A stretch of 64,000 nt of DNA from Bacillus sp. FJAT-22090 (GCF_007676755.1 NZ_VEBK01000011.1:89702-153701), one strand, 5' to 3'; numbered from the stretch's first letter, positions 34,968-43,868 are shown. Numbers and translations: made by a program. The notes: a model not told the origin generated them from the sequence alone.

Positions 34968-36119
34968 TTATCCTGTAATAAATACGATTAAACCTTGAAT
35001 AATCCCTATAAGACCTCCAAGAACCCCACCTAAAACAGTAATCATTTTAAATTCTCTTTTTGAGATACCAAGTACAATATCTTCCAGGCGTGCTACTGGG
35101 AAAGAATCTACTTGCTCTTTTACCATATCTTCTAATTTCATTTTACGCAATACTTCTTCCAACTTAGCTTCTGCTTCTGTAAAGGCAAAAGACGTTAGTT
35201 TTGGTACAAGCGTCGATTGCGTCCACTCCGTTGCTTCTGGGAAGTAATGAACTAGACTATGACTTAGACGTTCCTCTATTGCCAATTGTTTCGTCAAATA
35301 TTTTTTTACATTAACAATGATCGGTTCAAAATCGAAGCCGTCCATCATCTCAACAATCGGTCGATCCTTCAGCTTTTCCCATTCATTGCGTACAATATTT
35401 TCGAGCATGTTTTTCGTACCTGGTGCTCTTAAAAACTTTAATATCTCAGGCTGCACTTTTCCGGCAAGTGAAGAAGATTCACCCATGAACATTTGGATCA
35501 TGCTACCAAGCGTACCTTTTGTAGAAAGAAAATCATCTATCAAGTTTTTAACAGTTCTTTTTCCTTCTTCTGACTCAAAGAAGTCTTCACCTTTTGTTAG
35601 AATATAAGCGACTATTTCTCCAACTTTGGCATTTGCTTTTACTTGCCAATCCTCTGGCGCTAATTGACGAATTGTTTCATTTGCAAATCGAGATTTCAAT
35701 TGATTAAACTGGATATCAACTTGCTCATCGATTTTTTTGTTTGCGATTGATACAATGTTTTCGATCCCGCTAAGCTTCAACCAGTCTTCAATTGTTTTAT
35801 CTGACAGAAGTATTTTTTCATTTAACTGTCGAACGACTAACTTTGTTGCTTTGTCTTGCATTTCCTCATTAAAATATTTACGTTTAAAAATGTCAGGAGT
35901 TAATAGATGGTTGATCACTGTATTGCCAAGTTGTTTTGCTAACTCATCTCGTCTTTTTGGTATTAAACCTGGAGTGAATGGAACTCGCCATGATCCTATA
36001 TACTTAGCTTCATGTGGTCTAAATAACATTTTAATGGCAAAGTGGTTTGTTACTGCTCCAATTGCTGCTCCAACGACCGCCATAAATGTGATTGTCCATA
36101 TTAAATTCATTGGTTTCAC
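34968..36119 (-). CDS. yheB: DUF445 membrane protein YheB
   Basis: A 383-residue protein with N-terminal (about 5-25) and C-terminal (about 360-382) membrane helices and a long helical central part. The start NHFAIKMLFRPHEAKYIGSWRVPFTPGLIPKRRDELAKQLG is the DUF445 hallmark. It is cotranscribed with yheA, the arrangement of B. subtilis. Function unknown; AGGTG precedes the ATG. Confidence 0.93.
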   Translation of the reverse strand: MKPMNLIWTITFMAVVGAAIGAVTNHFAIKMLFRPHEAKYIGSWRVPFTPGLIPKRRDELAKQLGNTVINHLLTPDIFKRKYFNEEMQDKATKLVVRQLNEKILLSDKTIEDWLKLSGIENIVSIANKKIDEQVDIQFNQLKSRFANETIRQLAPEDWQVKANAKVGEIVAYILTKGEDFFESEEGKRTVKNLIDDFLSTKGTLGSMIQMFMGESSSLAGKVQPEILKFLRAPGTKNMLENIVRNEWEKLKDRPIVEMMDGFDFEPIIVNVKKYLTKQLAIEERLSHSLVHYFPEATEWTQSTLVPKLTSFAFTEAEAKLEEVLRKMKLEDMVKEQVDSFPVARLEDIVLGISKREFKMITVLGGVLGGLIGIIQGLIVFITG

Positions 36120-36176
36120 CTTTTTCCTCTAGCTTCTAAATTATTATAGCAGAGGACAGTAAAACTCTGAAATATT

Positions 36177-36566
36177 TTACAACGCGTTATACATCGTTGA
36201 AAAACGAATAGCATGCTCTGTTTCATCATGCATTGCTACAAATAATGGCGCATATGCTTGCTGAATAGGTATTTGTAACAACATTTCTTTATACATTTCC
36301 GCAGCTTCCAGCTCATCTCTAATTGCACTTTTTGCACACTCTTTTAAATTTAGACAAAGTTTTGGCTCGGGAAAGTTTTGAACAAATGTCCCAGTGAGCA
36401 TATAATAGAGTTGTTGAAACATTTCGTAATGACTTTTCTCATCTTCATACACATGCTCAATGAAGCCTTGCCAATATGGGTCATCAGTTAATTTATACAT
36501 AGAGCGATAAAAATGGTAATCTGCATACTCATTTAATATTGCTTGCTTTAATTTATCAGTAAACAA
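36177..36566 (-). CDS. Ferritin-like di-iron domain protein
   Basis: A 129-residue four-helix-bundle protein of the ferritin/rubrerythrin type. The iron ligands can be read in helix order as ILNEYADYHFY (Glu), EDEKSHYEMF (E-x-x-H), IRDELEAAEMY (Glu) and HDETEHAIRF (E-x-x-H), so the site looks complete. It lacks the rubredoxin-type Cys4 tail, so it is not a full rubrerythrin. It probably reacts with oxygen or peroxide. It is divergent from yheE. Confidence 0.85.
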   Translation of the reverse strand: MFTDKLKQAILNEYADYHFYRSMYKLTDDPYWQGFIEHVYEDEKSHYEMFQQLYYMLTGTFVQNFPEPKLCLNLKECAKSAIRDELEAAEMYKEMLLQIPIQQAYAPLFVAMHDETEHAIRFSTMYNAL

Positions 36567-36638
36567 TTTGATGCTCCTTCACTAGTCATTTCTACTAGTG
36601 TATGCGAATAATTTATCTCACATGAAAGGTTGATGGAA

Positions 36639-36842
36639 TTGCTACAGCATTTTAGCTTCAAACCATTATACGAAAATAAACAATTACCTGGTTGGTCCAT
36701 TTCCTTTTTCTACAAAAAAGCAAGATATGCTGCTGAATACGAACCAGATGGGACGATTAAATGGTTAAGCGAGACTCCCGAAGACGAAGAAACGGTAAAA
36801 AAAATGATTCACGAGCTAATGTTATTCCACGTATATGACTAA
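36639..36842 (+). CDS. yheE: YheE family protein (DUF5342)
   Basis: A 67-residue protein matching the YheE family: LQHFSFKPLYENKQLPGWSISFFYKK at the start and VKKMIHELMLFHVYD at the end. I chose TTG at 36639, because AAAGG is 9 bases upstream and the family start is M-L-x-H-F; the in-frame ATG at 36633 is only 3 bases from that site. Function unknown. It is convergent with the MFS gene and shares its terminator. Confidence 0.85.
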   Translation: MLQHFSFKPLYENKQLPGWSISFFYKKARYAAEYEPDGTIKWLSETPEDEETVKKMIHELMLFHVYD

Positions 36843-36877
36843 AAAAGCGCAAGGGATTTTATTTCCCAAGCGCTTTT
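36843..36877. terminator. Bidirectional terminator between yheE and the MFS gene
   Basis: AAAAGCGC-AGGGA and TTCCC-AGCGCTTTT arms; A and T runs serve both strands. It overlaps the last codon of the MFS gene. Confidence 0.88.
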
Positions 36878-38132
36878 AATTAGTTCCTATTTTCTTCCGT
36901 CCAAATAAAATATAAAAATAAGTAGAAGCGATAATATATAAAACGCCCGTAATCGAAAACGTATAGGCATAACCCCAATAAAATCCGTATGCCATCACAA
37001 GCCCCGTTGCAATTCCTCCAGTACTAGCCCACCCAATATTGAATACCATCTGATTGACGGAATTCGCAAGTCCCTTATATTTGTCATGTACAAGATCCAT
37101 TGCAATAGCACTTTGAATCGGATTTCCAGCATTCATCAATGCCTGTCGAAGCAAAAATCCTAAAGATGCAATGATTAATGAATTGGTATAGCCTGTGATG
37201 AATAAAAAAGGAATGGACAGTAGCTGAAATATGACCAATGCGCGAACTTGCCCTACTTTTTTGACTAGTGCAGGGCCTAACAACATGGCTACAGCCGTCA
37301 TAGCAGAACCCAGCGATAAGATTAGTCCGATATAAGCATTCGATGCATGAAATCGATTAGAAAAGTATAAATTTAAATAGGGTATCACTAAGCCGGATCC
37401 CGTTCCTATGAGCAAATTGGCAAACCCAAATAGGATAATCACTGTAATATTCCGTTTAAAATTATTAGGTATTTCTGTTGCTTTTTCTTCCGTGTTTTTC
37501 TCTTTTTCTTCTAGTTTTTCACTAGGTTTTAATTTGAATAAAGGAAATAATCCTAAAGCAAAAATTAGAGTTCCTACTATCAAAACCCATTTTATCGAAT
37601 CAAGAACGGACATATTACCATATAAATGTAGCGCGTCCGCTAATACGCCTCCCCCCAAGCTCCCAATAACACTAGCAATCGTGACTAGCGAAAAATGAAT
37701 ACTGAATAAATGCATTCGCTCATTTGCATTGGAGTTCTCCGCAAGAAATGGAACCCCCGAAACTTGGACGAGAGCCATAAATAAACCCGTAAGAAAAGCA
37801 GCATATATAAGCGACTGTTCCCCAACCGTTATACTACGATAGAAAAGTATCACTACTGAAACTATCGTACCTAAAATAATCATACCTTTTCGCCCGAATC
37901 GATCGCTCAAAAATCCTGCTGGGATAAGCATAATAGCAGTAGCAAGAGAAGTCATCGAGATTACTTTTCCATTTACCGTTTCCGGAAATCCCAATTCCTT
38001 AATGTATAAGTTATACATAACTGAAAAAACGCCCATCCCAATTTGTATAAGCACATTTGCAAGCATGAACAATCGAATGTTTTTGTTGAAAGAAGTTATT
38101 TTGGTTTTCCAATCCTGTAGCCAAATTATCAT
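36876..38132 (-). CDS. MFS transporter, unknown substrate
   Basis: A 418-residue transporter with 12 predicted helices in two halves around a charged loop (about 200-225, KPSEKLEEKEKNTEEKATE). The MFS signature between helices 2 and 3 is GFLSDRFGRKGMIILG. A second-half RQALMNAGNPIQSA segment resembles multidrug-efflux relatives. It is a single gene, with a terminator shared with yheE. The substrate cannot be predicted from sequence. Confidence 0.85.
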   Translation of the reverse strand: MIIWLQDWKTKITSFNKNIRLFMLANVLIQIGMGVFSVMYNLYIKELGFPETVNGKVISMTSLATAIMLIPAGFLSDRFGRKGMIILGTIVSVVILFYRSITVGEQSLIYAAFLTGLFMALVQVSGVPFLAENSNANERMHLFSIHFSLVTIASVIGSLGGGVLADALHLYGNMSVLDSIKWVLIVGTLIFALGLFPLFKLKPSEKLEEKEKNTEEKATEIPNNFKRNITVIILFGFANLLIGTGSGLVIPYLNLYFSNRFHASNAYIGLILSLGSAMTAVAMLLGPALVKKVGQVRALVIFQLLSIPFLFITGYTNSLIIASLGFLLRQALMNAGNPIQSAIAMDLVHDKYKGLANSVNQMVFNIGWASTGGIATGLVMAYGFYWGYAYTFSITGVLYIIASTYFYILFGRKKIGTN

Positions 38133-38228
38133 GCTGAACCTCTTTTTATATTTTTTATTTCGTCTCTCTAAATATACGACGGTCGTCAGAAAACTTCAAT
38201 AGGGTTTGTTCATTATTTGCATGTTTTA

Positions 38229-38415
38229 TTGGGGGATTCGTTGGTCGCTTTGGGGAACTCGATACCCGTTTTGGGGAACTCATCACCGGCTTTGGGGAAC
38301 TCGCCACCTGCTTTAGGGAACTCGCCCCGCTTTGGGGAACTCATCACCCGTTTTGGGGAACTCACCACCGGCTTTGGGGAACTCGATGCCCACTTTGGGG
38401 AACTCACCACCTCTT
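38229..38415 (-). repeat. 21-nt-period repeat tract, family C (GAGTTCCCCAA)
   Basis: On the plus strand the core TTGGGGAACTC begins at 38250, 38271, 38292, 38313, 38332, 38353, 38374 and 38395, plus a degenerate copy at 38229. All distances are 21 except one of 19 (38313 to 38332, a two-base deletion in the spacer). The spacers carry a common ACC/CCC-rich pattern. Read on the minus strand, the sense of the ABC gene that ends at 38457, the core is GAGTTCCCCAA. It lies after that gene's terminator. GC content is well above its surroundings. Confidence 0.92.
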
Positions 38416-38429
38416 AATAGTATTCCAAA

Positions 38430-38477
38430 CAAAAAAAGGGAGTATCCCCACACGCGTTATGCGTGTGAAGATACCCC
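38430..38477 (-). terminator. Terminator of the bmrCD-like operon
   Basis: A long stem on the minus strand (GGGGTATC...CACACGC / GCGTGTG...GATACTCCC), followed by TTTTTTTG. It overlaps the last codons of the downstream ABC gene. Confidence 0.9.
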
Positions 38478-40196
38478 TGCTTGTAGTTTATACATTTGTT
38501 CGTAGCGCCCTTGGAGTTGCAGTAATTCATCATGCGTGCCACTCTCCACAATCTCCCCACGATCTAGTACCAGAATGCGATCTGCATTTTTAATAGTAGA
38601 AAGTCTGTGCGCGATGATGAAAGTGGTTCGTCCTTTTTTCAATACATCCATCGCATGCTGGATGATTTCTTCTGTTTCCGTATCAATATTAGATGTCGCT
38701 TCATCTAAAATAAGAATTGCTGGATCGAATGCTAATGCTCTTGCAAAAGAGACGAGTTGTCTTTGACCAGAAGATAAGGTACTGCCCTTCTCAATAACTG
38801 GTTCATCTAATCCTTTTTCAAGATTTTTCAGCACTCGTTCTCCGCCTACTGCATCTAAAGCTGCTTTTACTGTCTCACGAGAAATTCGTGGGTCATTCAA
38901 GCTTACATTCGATTCAATCGTTCCCGAAAATAAATACGGATCTTGCAAAACAATTCCCATATGTTCTCGAATGGTTTGTCGCGGTAAAGACGTAATATCA
39001 TTCCCATCAATCAGAATTTTTCCTTTAGATGGATCATAGAAACGGAACAATAAGTTCATAATTGAACTTTTACCCGAACCTGTATGACCTACAAGCGCTA
39101 CCGTCTCTCCTTTATTTGCAACAAAGTTTAAATTTTTCAATACATATTCTTCTTCCTTGTAAGCAAAAGAAACATTTTGGAATACTACATTTCCTTCGTA
39201 TCGCTCCATCCGTTTATCTTCCACTTTTTCACCAGTTTCGTCGAGTAAGCTAAATACTCGATTTCCCGCAACAAGTGATCTTTCCAATTGCGAAAATTGA
39301 TTGACTATTCCTGTAATCGGATTGAAAAGTCTTGTTGTGTAGTCAACGAATGCATATAACATACCAGCAGAAACGATTGCATTAGGTTCCATCGATAAAC
39401 TACCAAAATACGTGATAAACATAATAAACATAATCGATCGCAACACACTAACTAAGTTAAATGCTGTAGCTGAATCTAAAATCAGCAGCTTTTTTTGATA
39501 GCGATAATGTTCTTCGTTCATTTCTTCAAACTCACGGTCCATTTGCTTTTCACGCTTAAATGCTTGAATAATAGACATCCCTTGAATGGACTCGTTAAGC
39601 ATCGCATTTAAATCAGCAATCTTTGTTCGAACAATATGATTATATTTAGATGCATATTTTCGGTAACCGATCATCCAAACATAAACAATTGGTATGACAA
39701 ACAGAGCCATAGCCGCCATTTTTACATTTAATATGAAAAGTGCCACATACACCCCAGTAATCGAAATAATACTTGTGGCAAACTGGGACAATACTTGCAC
39801 ATATAAATTACGGATAGCTTCCGTGTCATTCGTTACACGTGCTACCACTTTACCCGCTGGCAAATTATCAAAATACTGAATCGGTAACGTCTGTATATGT
39901 TGAAATACATCATTACGCAGTTTTTGCACAACTCGGTTTGCTCCTACTTGCAGTTGGATAAACATAAAATATCGAAAAACTGCGGTTATAATACTTAATC
40001 CGAAAAACAGTGCCAGTAAAAGTAGAATCGGTTGAAATTCAATTGCACCTTCTACAATATGTTCGTCAATAATAGTTTTCGCAATAAAAGGACCTGTTAA
40101 ATCGGCCATTACTGCTATTGTTAAAAAGATTAACCCAAGAATAATTGGTTTTTTATAAAATAACGCATAATGGTAGAGTCGTTTTCCTGTACTCAT
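38457..40196 (-). CDS. bmrD: Heterodimeric multidrug ABC exporter subunit BmrD-like
   Basis: A 579-residue half-transporter: membrane domain with six helices (about 15-315), then ATPase with Walker A GHTGSGKSS, signature LSSGQRQLVSFA, Walker B ILILDEATS with the catalytic Glu present, and H-loop IAHRLST. Its start overlaps the stop of the upstream bmrC-like gene by 4 bases. This subunit has the active catalytic Glu, whereas its partner has Asp, as in BmrC/BmrD (YheI/YheH). It is shorter than B. subtilis YheH (673 aa), so the assignment rests mainly on pairing. Confidence 0.85.
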   Translation of the reverse strand: MSTGKRLYHYALFYKKPIILGLIFLTIAVMADLTGPFIAKTIIDEHIVEGAIEFQPILLLLALFFGLSIITAVFRYFMFIQLQVGANRVVQKLRNDVFQHIQTLPIQYFDNLPAGKVVARVTNDTEAIRNLYVQVLSQFATSIISITGVYVALFILNVKMAAMALFVIPIVYVWMIGYRKYASKYNHIVRTKIADLNAMLNESIQGMSIIQAFKREKQMDREFEEMNEEHYRYQKKLLILDSATAFNLVSVLRSIMFIMFITYFGSLSMEPNAIVSAGMLYAFVDYTTRLFNPITGIVNQFSQLERSLVAGNRVFSLLDETGEKVEDKRMERYEGNVVFQNVSFAYKEEEYVLKNLNFVANKGETVALVGHTGSGKSSIMNLLFRFYDPSKGKILIDGNDITSLPRQTIREHMGIVLQDPYLFSGTIESNVSLNDPRISRETVKAALDAVGGERVLKNLEKGLDEPVIEKGSTLSSGQRQLVSFARALAFDPAILILDEATSNIDTETEEIIQHAMDVLKKGRTTFIIAHRLSTIKNADRILVLDRGEIVESGTHDELLQLQGRYEQMYKLQAGVSSHA

Positions 40197-41935
40197 GACG
40201 ACACCCCCTCAAGCTGTTGACGATCGTATTGTTCTTTATACCAACCATTTTGCTGAAGAAGTTCATTATGTGTGCCTTCTTCTACTATTAGACCTTCATC
40301 TAACACGATAATATGGTCTGCATGCTGGATACCTGATAAACGATGCGTCGTAATAATTGTTGTCTTCCCACTACGTTCATTTTGTATATTTTCAATGATT
40401 TTCGCTTCTGTTTTTGCATCGACTGCAGAAAGCGAGTCATCTAACAATAGAATCTCTGGATTTTTAATAAGTGCTCTAGCTATAGATACACGTTGTTTTT
40501 GTCCTCCAGATAAGGAAACTCCTTTTTCTCCTACCAAGGTTTCTAATCCCATCGGTAAATTCATTAAATCCTTTTGGAAATGCGCTAAACGAATTGCTTC
40601 TTCTAGTTCCTCTTCCGTAGCATCCTCTTTACCAAAAAGAATGTTTTGACGAATCGTTCTAGAAAATAATACGTGGTCTTGGGGAACATACCCAATCCAT
40701 TCTAGAACCTGATCTTTCGTTTGCTCTGAAATAGCTGTTTCACCAATTGTTAAAATCCCTGTACCAATCGGATATTCTTTTAATAGTTGCTTCATGAAAG
40801 TCGTTTTTCCAGAGCCTGTTTTTCCGACAATTCCAAGCGTTTGACCTTTTTGTAAGCTCACCCGGATATTTTCTAGGTTTTTGACTTGGGACAATGGATA
40901 TTGGAATCCAACTTCCTCAAATCCAATAGAATTCACATCTTTTAAAACTACAGGAGCAGCCGGGTCTTTTACATCTTGCTCATAATTTAATGTTTCTTGT
41001 ACACGATCTAAAGAAGCGTTTCCTCGTTGCATAACGTTTATTAATTCACCGATTGCAAACATCGGCCAAATTGCCATACCTAAGTAAACATTAAATGTAA
41101 TTAAGTTCCCAACGGTCATTTCGCCTTTAGAAACTAAATAAGCACCATAGCCCAAAGCAACAACGTAACTGATTCCCGTTCCTACTTTAGTTATTGGGCC
41201 AAATAATGCATCAATTCTCTCGACCACCATATTTTTTTGATACACTTCTTCACTCATATCCGCAAATTTCTTTTCATCCGCTCGCTCTTGAACATATGCG
41301 CGAATAACACGTACACCGGCAATTGACTCTAGTACTCGGTCATTTAAATCGCCAAATGCATCTTGAGCAGTCATATACTTTTCATGAATAATTTTTCCTA
41401 AGTACTGCATGATGAATGCTAAAATCGGGATAGGTAAAAGTGCAAATAATGTCAATTTCCATGAAATGATGAAACCCATTGCGAGAATGAGGGCTGCCAT
41501 ATACATCGTAGAATCGATTAATGTCATAATACCGAAGCCTGCTGTTGTTGCAACCGCATTTAAATCATTGGTTGCGCGTGCCATTAAATCACCTGTACGA
41601 TTTTTTTCGTAAAAAGTAGGTGTCATACTTAAAAACTTTCTATTCAATTTAGTACGCAAAATTCGCTCAATCGTAATGGAGCCACCAAATAACTGATACT
41701 GCCATACAAAATTGAGTGTATATGCTACCACTATTATTCCTATAAAAATGAAAAAATACTGCCATAACTGACTTGGTGTCATTGCACCTAAAGTAATCGT
41801 ATCAATAGCTTCCCCTACAACCCAAGGTGGCAAAATTTCTACGACACTGGCAACAATTAGTAAACCTACTGCAATCGTGTAACGCTTCCAATTGTCCTTA
41901 AAAAACCATTTTAATTTAAATAATACAGAAAACAT
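40193..41935 (-). CDS. bmrC: Heterodimeric multidrug ABC exporter subunit BmrC-like
   Basis: A 580-residue half-transporter close to B. subtilis YheI/BmrC along its length (start MFSVLFKLKWFFK, SMTPTFYEKNRTGDLMARATNDL, FGELINVMQRGNASLDRV-type motifs). ATPase motifs: Walker A GKTGSGKTT, signature LSGGQKQRVSIA, Walker B ILLLDDSLSAVD in which the catalytic Glu is Asp (degenerate site). It is the first gene of the pair. Its 300-bp leader has two small reading frames and a terminator, as expected for antibiotic-induced attenuation. Confidence 0.9.
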   Translation of the reverse strand: MFSVLFKLKWFFKDNWKRYTIAVGLLIVASVVEILPPWVVGEAIDTITLGAMTPSQLWQYFFIFIGIIVVAYTLNFVWQYQLFGGSITIERILRTKLNRKFLSMTPTFYEKNRTGDLMARATNDLNAVATTAGFGIMTLIDSTMYMAALILAMGFIISWKLTLFALLPIPILAFIMQYLGKIIHEKYMTAQDAFGDLNDRVLESIAGVRVIRAYVQERADEKKFADMSEEVYQKNMVVERIDALFGPITKVGTGISYVVALGYGAYLVSKGEMTVGNLITFNVYLGMAIWPMFAIGELINVMQRGNASLDRVQETLNYEQDVKDPAAPVVLKDVNSIGFEEVGFQYPLSQVKNLENIRVSLQKGQTLGIVGKTGSGKTTFMKQLLKEYPIGTGILTIGETAISEQTKDQVLEWIGYVPQDHVLFSRTIRQNILFGKEDATEEELEEAIRLAHFQKDLMNLPMGLETLVGEKGVSLSGGQKQRVSIARALIKNPEILLLDDSLSAVDAKTEAKIIENIQNERSGKTTIITTHRLSGIQHADHIIVLDEGLIVEEGTHNELLQQNGWYKEQYDRQQLEGVSS

Positions 41936-41975
41936 TTCTTATCCCTCATTTCTTCTCTTCACATAATTAATTCGG

Positions 41976-42032
41976 CTATCCGCCTTCTAAAGATTCCTTT
42001 AGCAAAATTTGTTTTGTTCGTTGAATAGTCAT
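41976..42032 (-). CDS. 18-residue leader peptide before bmrC
   Basis: MTIQRTKQILLKESLEGG is preceded by GGGAGGAG, 9 bases before the ATG. The ATG lies in the loop and stem of an inverted repeat GTTGAATA-TGAC-TATTCAAC, which could hide or expose the start. It ends 40 bases before bmrC and lies after the attenuator terminator. It is a candidate regulatory or coupling peptide. Confidence 0.55.
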   Translation of the reverse strand: MTIQRTKQILLKESLEGG

Positions 42033-42083
42033 ATTCAACACTCCTCCCTCTTATTTTTCACCAAAAAATGGAAACCAGTAAAC

Positions 42084-42120
42084 ACAAAAAAGCGCATTAC
42101 CCATAATACGGTAATGCGCT
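42084..42120 (-). terminator. Attenuator terminator in the bmrCD leader
   Basis: On the minus strand AGCGCATTAC and GTAATGCGCT form a perfect 10-bp stem with a 10-base loop, followed by TTTTTTG. It lies between the first leader peptide and bmrC. A competing upstream hairpin (42121-42160, TTAATAGACAT / ATGTCTGTTATTAA) adjoins it, so alternative pairing is possible. Confidence 0.85.
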
Positions 42121-42163
42121 TTAATAACAGACATATTTATTTCTTTACATGTCTATTAATAAA

Positions 42164-42232
42164 TCATTTTCGTCTAATGGTAGATATGAAAAAATTATTA
42201 AATTTTTTTGTACGATCTTTTAAACGAATCAT
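42164..42232 (-). CDS. 22-residue basic leader peptide (BmrB analogue)
   Basis: A short frame starting MIRLKDRTKKFNN and ending ISTIRRK has GGAGG 8 bases before its ATG. Another ATG lies only one base after that site and gives a 13-residue peptide in another frame; the spacing favours the 22-residue one. The frame ends beside the hairpin that precedes the terminator, the geometry of ribosome-stalling attenuation as described for bmrB-bmrCD in B. subtilis. Sequence is unrelated to BmrB as far as I can tell. Confidence 0.6.
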   Translation of the reverse strand: MIRLKDRTKKFNNFFISTIRRK

Positions 42233-42458
42233 TTTTCATACCTCCATTTCCTTTTGTTTAGTGTCCCTTAACATTAGCATATGGAAATTTCCATTGTCAA
42301 TACTTTTTGAATATTTATAATGTATGCAACGTTCTCTTCAAATTTTCCTTTTGAATCACAATTTAAAACAATATAAATTTAGTGATCGGGAGAAGTATGA
42401 TTTGTATTTTCTTTTTATATATTTTATTATTAAACGTATAAACTATTTTTTAGAAAAC

Positions 42459-42512
42459 AGGAGGTGTACACTTTGTTCTACCCCTCATTCGGGTTAGGGA
42501 CAAAGTAATTAT
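42459..42512 (+). promoter_or_regulatory. Shine-Dalgarno, hairpin and 11-codon frame before the CNNM gene
   Basis: AGGAGGTG (42459-42466) is separated from the TTG start at 42513 by a hairpin (42471-42505; CTTTGTTCTACCC with GGGTTAGGGACAAAG). If folded out, the distance shrinks to about 11 bases. The same bases also encode an 11-codon frame (TTG at 42473 to TAA at 42508) placed 8 bases after the site and 4 bases before the gene. Confidence 0.55.
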
Positions 42513-43853
42513 TTGGACATAGCCATACGATTGACAGCATTTGCTGTCTTAATCGCATTCACTGCATTTTTCGTTGCCAGTGAATTTGCAATAGTAAAAG
42601 TAAGAACGACCCGTATTGATCAGCTTGTTGCTGAAGGAAACACTAGGGCATTAAATGCAAAAAAACTCGTTTCTAATTTAGATGAGTATTTGTCCGCTTG
42701 TCAGCTCGGAATTACGATAACTGCCTTAGGTTTAGGGTGGTTGGGTGAACCGACTATCGAAGCGATCTTACATCCTGCATTTGAGTATTTTGCCCTTCCG
42801 GAGAGTGTTACCTCCGTACTTTCGTTTATCATTGCTTTTTCTCTAGTAACATTTACACATGTAGTAGTGGGGGAGCTAACTCCTAAAACATTAGCTATTC
42901 AAAAAGCAGAAGCAATTACTTTAGCAGTTGCAAAGCCGCTAATCATTTTTGACCGTATCATGTATCCAGTCATTCATGGTATGAACGGATCTGCTCGATT
43001 TTTAGCTACGAAAGTATTCGGGTTAGAAGCTGTTTCCGAATCCGAAGTAGCCCATTCAGAAGAAGAACTTCGAATGATTCTTTCGGAAAGTTATAAAGGC
43101 GGCGAAATCAATCAAGCGGAATATAAATATGTAAACAAAATTTTCGAATTTGATGATCGAATTGCAAAAGAAATCATGGTTCCCCGTACAGAAATTATTT
43201 CGATTGAAAAAGATTTGACACTTAGTGAAGTATTTGAGCTGATCGGTGTGGAACAATATACAAGATACCCAGTAACAGATGGAGATAAAGATCATATTAT
43301 TGGACTTGTTAATATGAAAAACTTATTAACTGCTTTTATTAAAGATCCAGCCAATGCATCTACTCCAGTAATTGACTATATGCAGCCGATTATTCGAGTG
43401 ATTGAAAATATGCCGATCGGTGATTTATTGCTTAAAATTCAGCGTGAACGTATTCATATGGCCATCTTAATGGATGAATATGGTGGTACTTCAGGTCTTG
43501 TTACGATTGAAGACATCATTGAAGAAATCGTTGGTGATATCCGTGACGAGTTTGATACGGATGAACTCCCTGAAGTGCAAAAAATTGCGGAAAATCATTA
43601 TATTGTCGATGCGAAAATGTTGATCGAAAATGTGAATGATCTACTTGGTATTAATATCGATGAAGAAGATATTGATACTATTGGCGGTTGGTTCATGACA
43701 AGAAGTTTCGACGTGGTCAAAGGCGAGAAAATAGAAGAGCAGGGCTATGATTTCATGATTAAGGACATTGATGGGCATCATATTCAATACTTAGAAATTA
43801 TTAAAGCAGTACCTGTGAATGAAGAAGCAGAAGAAACACTAGATGAACAATAA
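42513..43853 (+). CDS. CNNM/CorC family membrane protein (hemolysin C-like)
   Basis: A 446-residue protein: DUF21 (CNNM) membrane domain at about 1-190 with FFVASEFAIVKVRTTRIDQL, a CBS pair at about 205-330, and a CorC/HlyC domain at about 345-430. Related Bacillus proteins (YhdP, YugS, YrkA) export or control Mg2+ and similar cations. The start is TTG at 42513, confirmed by the family start D-I-x-x-R. Its ribosome binding site is 46 bases upstream, behind a hairpin. It is followed by a CDF exporter gene. Confidence 0.88.
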   Translation: MDIAIRLTAFAVLIAFTAFFVASEFAIVKVRTTRIDQLVAEGNTRALNAKKLVSNLDEYLSACQLGITITALGLGWLGEPTIEAILHPAFEYFALPESVTSVLSFIIAFSLVTFTHVVVGELTPKTLAIQKAEAITLAVAKPLIIFDRIMYPVIHGMNGSARFLATKVFGLEAVSESEVAHSEEELRMILSESYKGGEINQAEYKYVNKIFEFDDRIAKEIMVPRTEIISIEKDLTLSEVFELIGVEQYTRYPVTDGDKDHIIGLVNMKNLLTAFIKDPANASTPVIDYMQPIIRVIENMPIGDLLLKIQRERIHMAILMDEYGGTSGLVTIEDIIEEIVGDIRDEFDTDELPEVQKIAENHYIVDAKMLIENVNDLLGINIDEEDIDTIGGWFMTRSFDVVKGEKIEEQGYDFMIKDIDGHHIQYLEIIKAVPVNEEAEETLDEQ

Positions 43854-43868
43854 TAATCATACTATTGG

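Noticed and set aside
38229..38415. CRISPR array
   Set aside because: Repeats are 11-12 nt with 9-10 nt spacers, far shorter than CRISPR repeats and spacers, and no cas gene is near.
38213..38417. Open frames on both strands through the GGGGAACTC array
   Set aside because: Both strands stay open only because the array is free of stops at a multiple of three; neither has a ribosome binding site or a family match.
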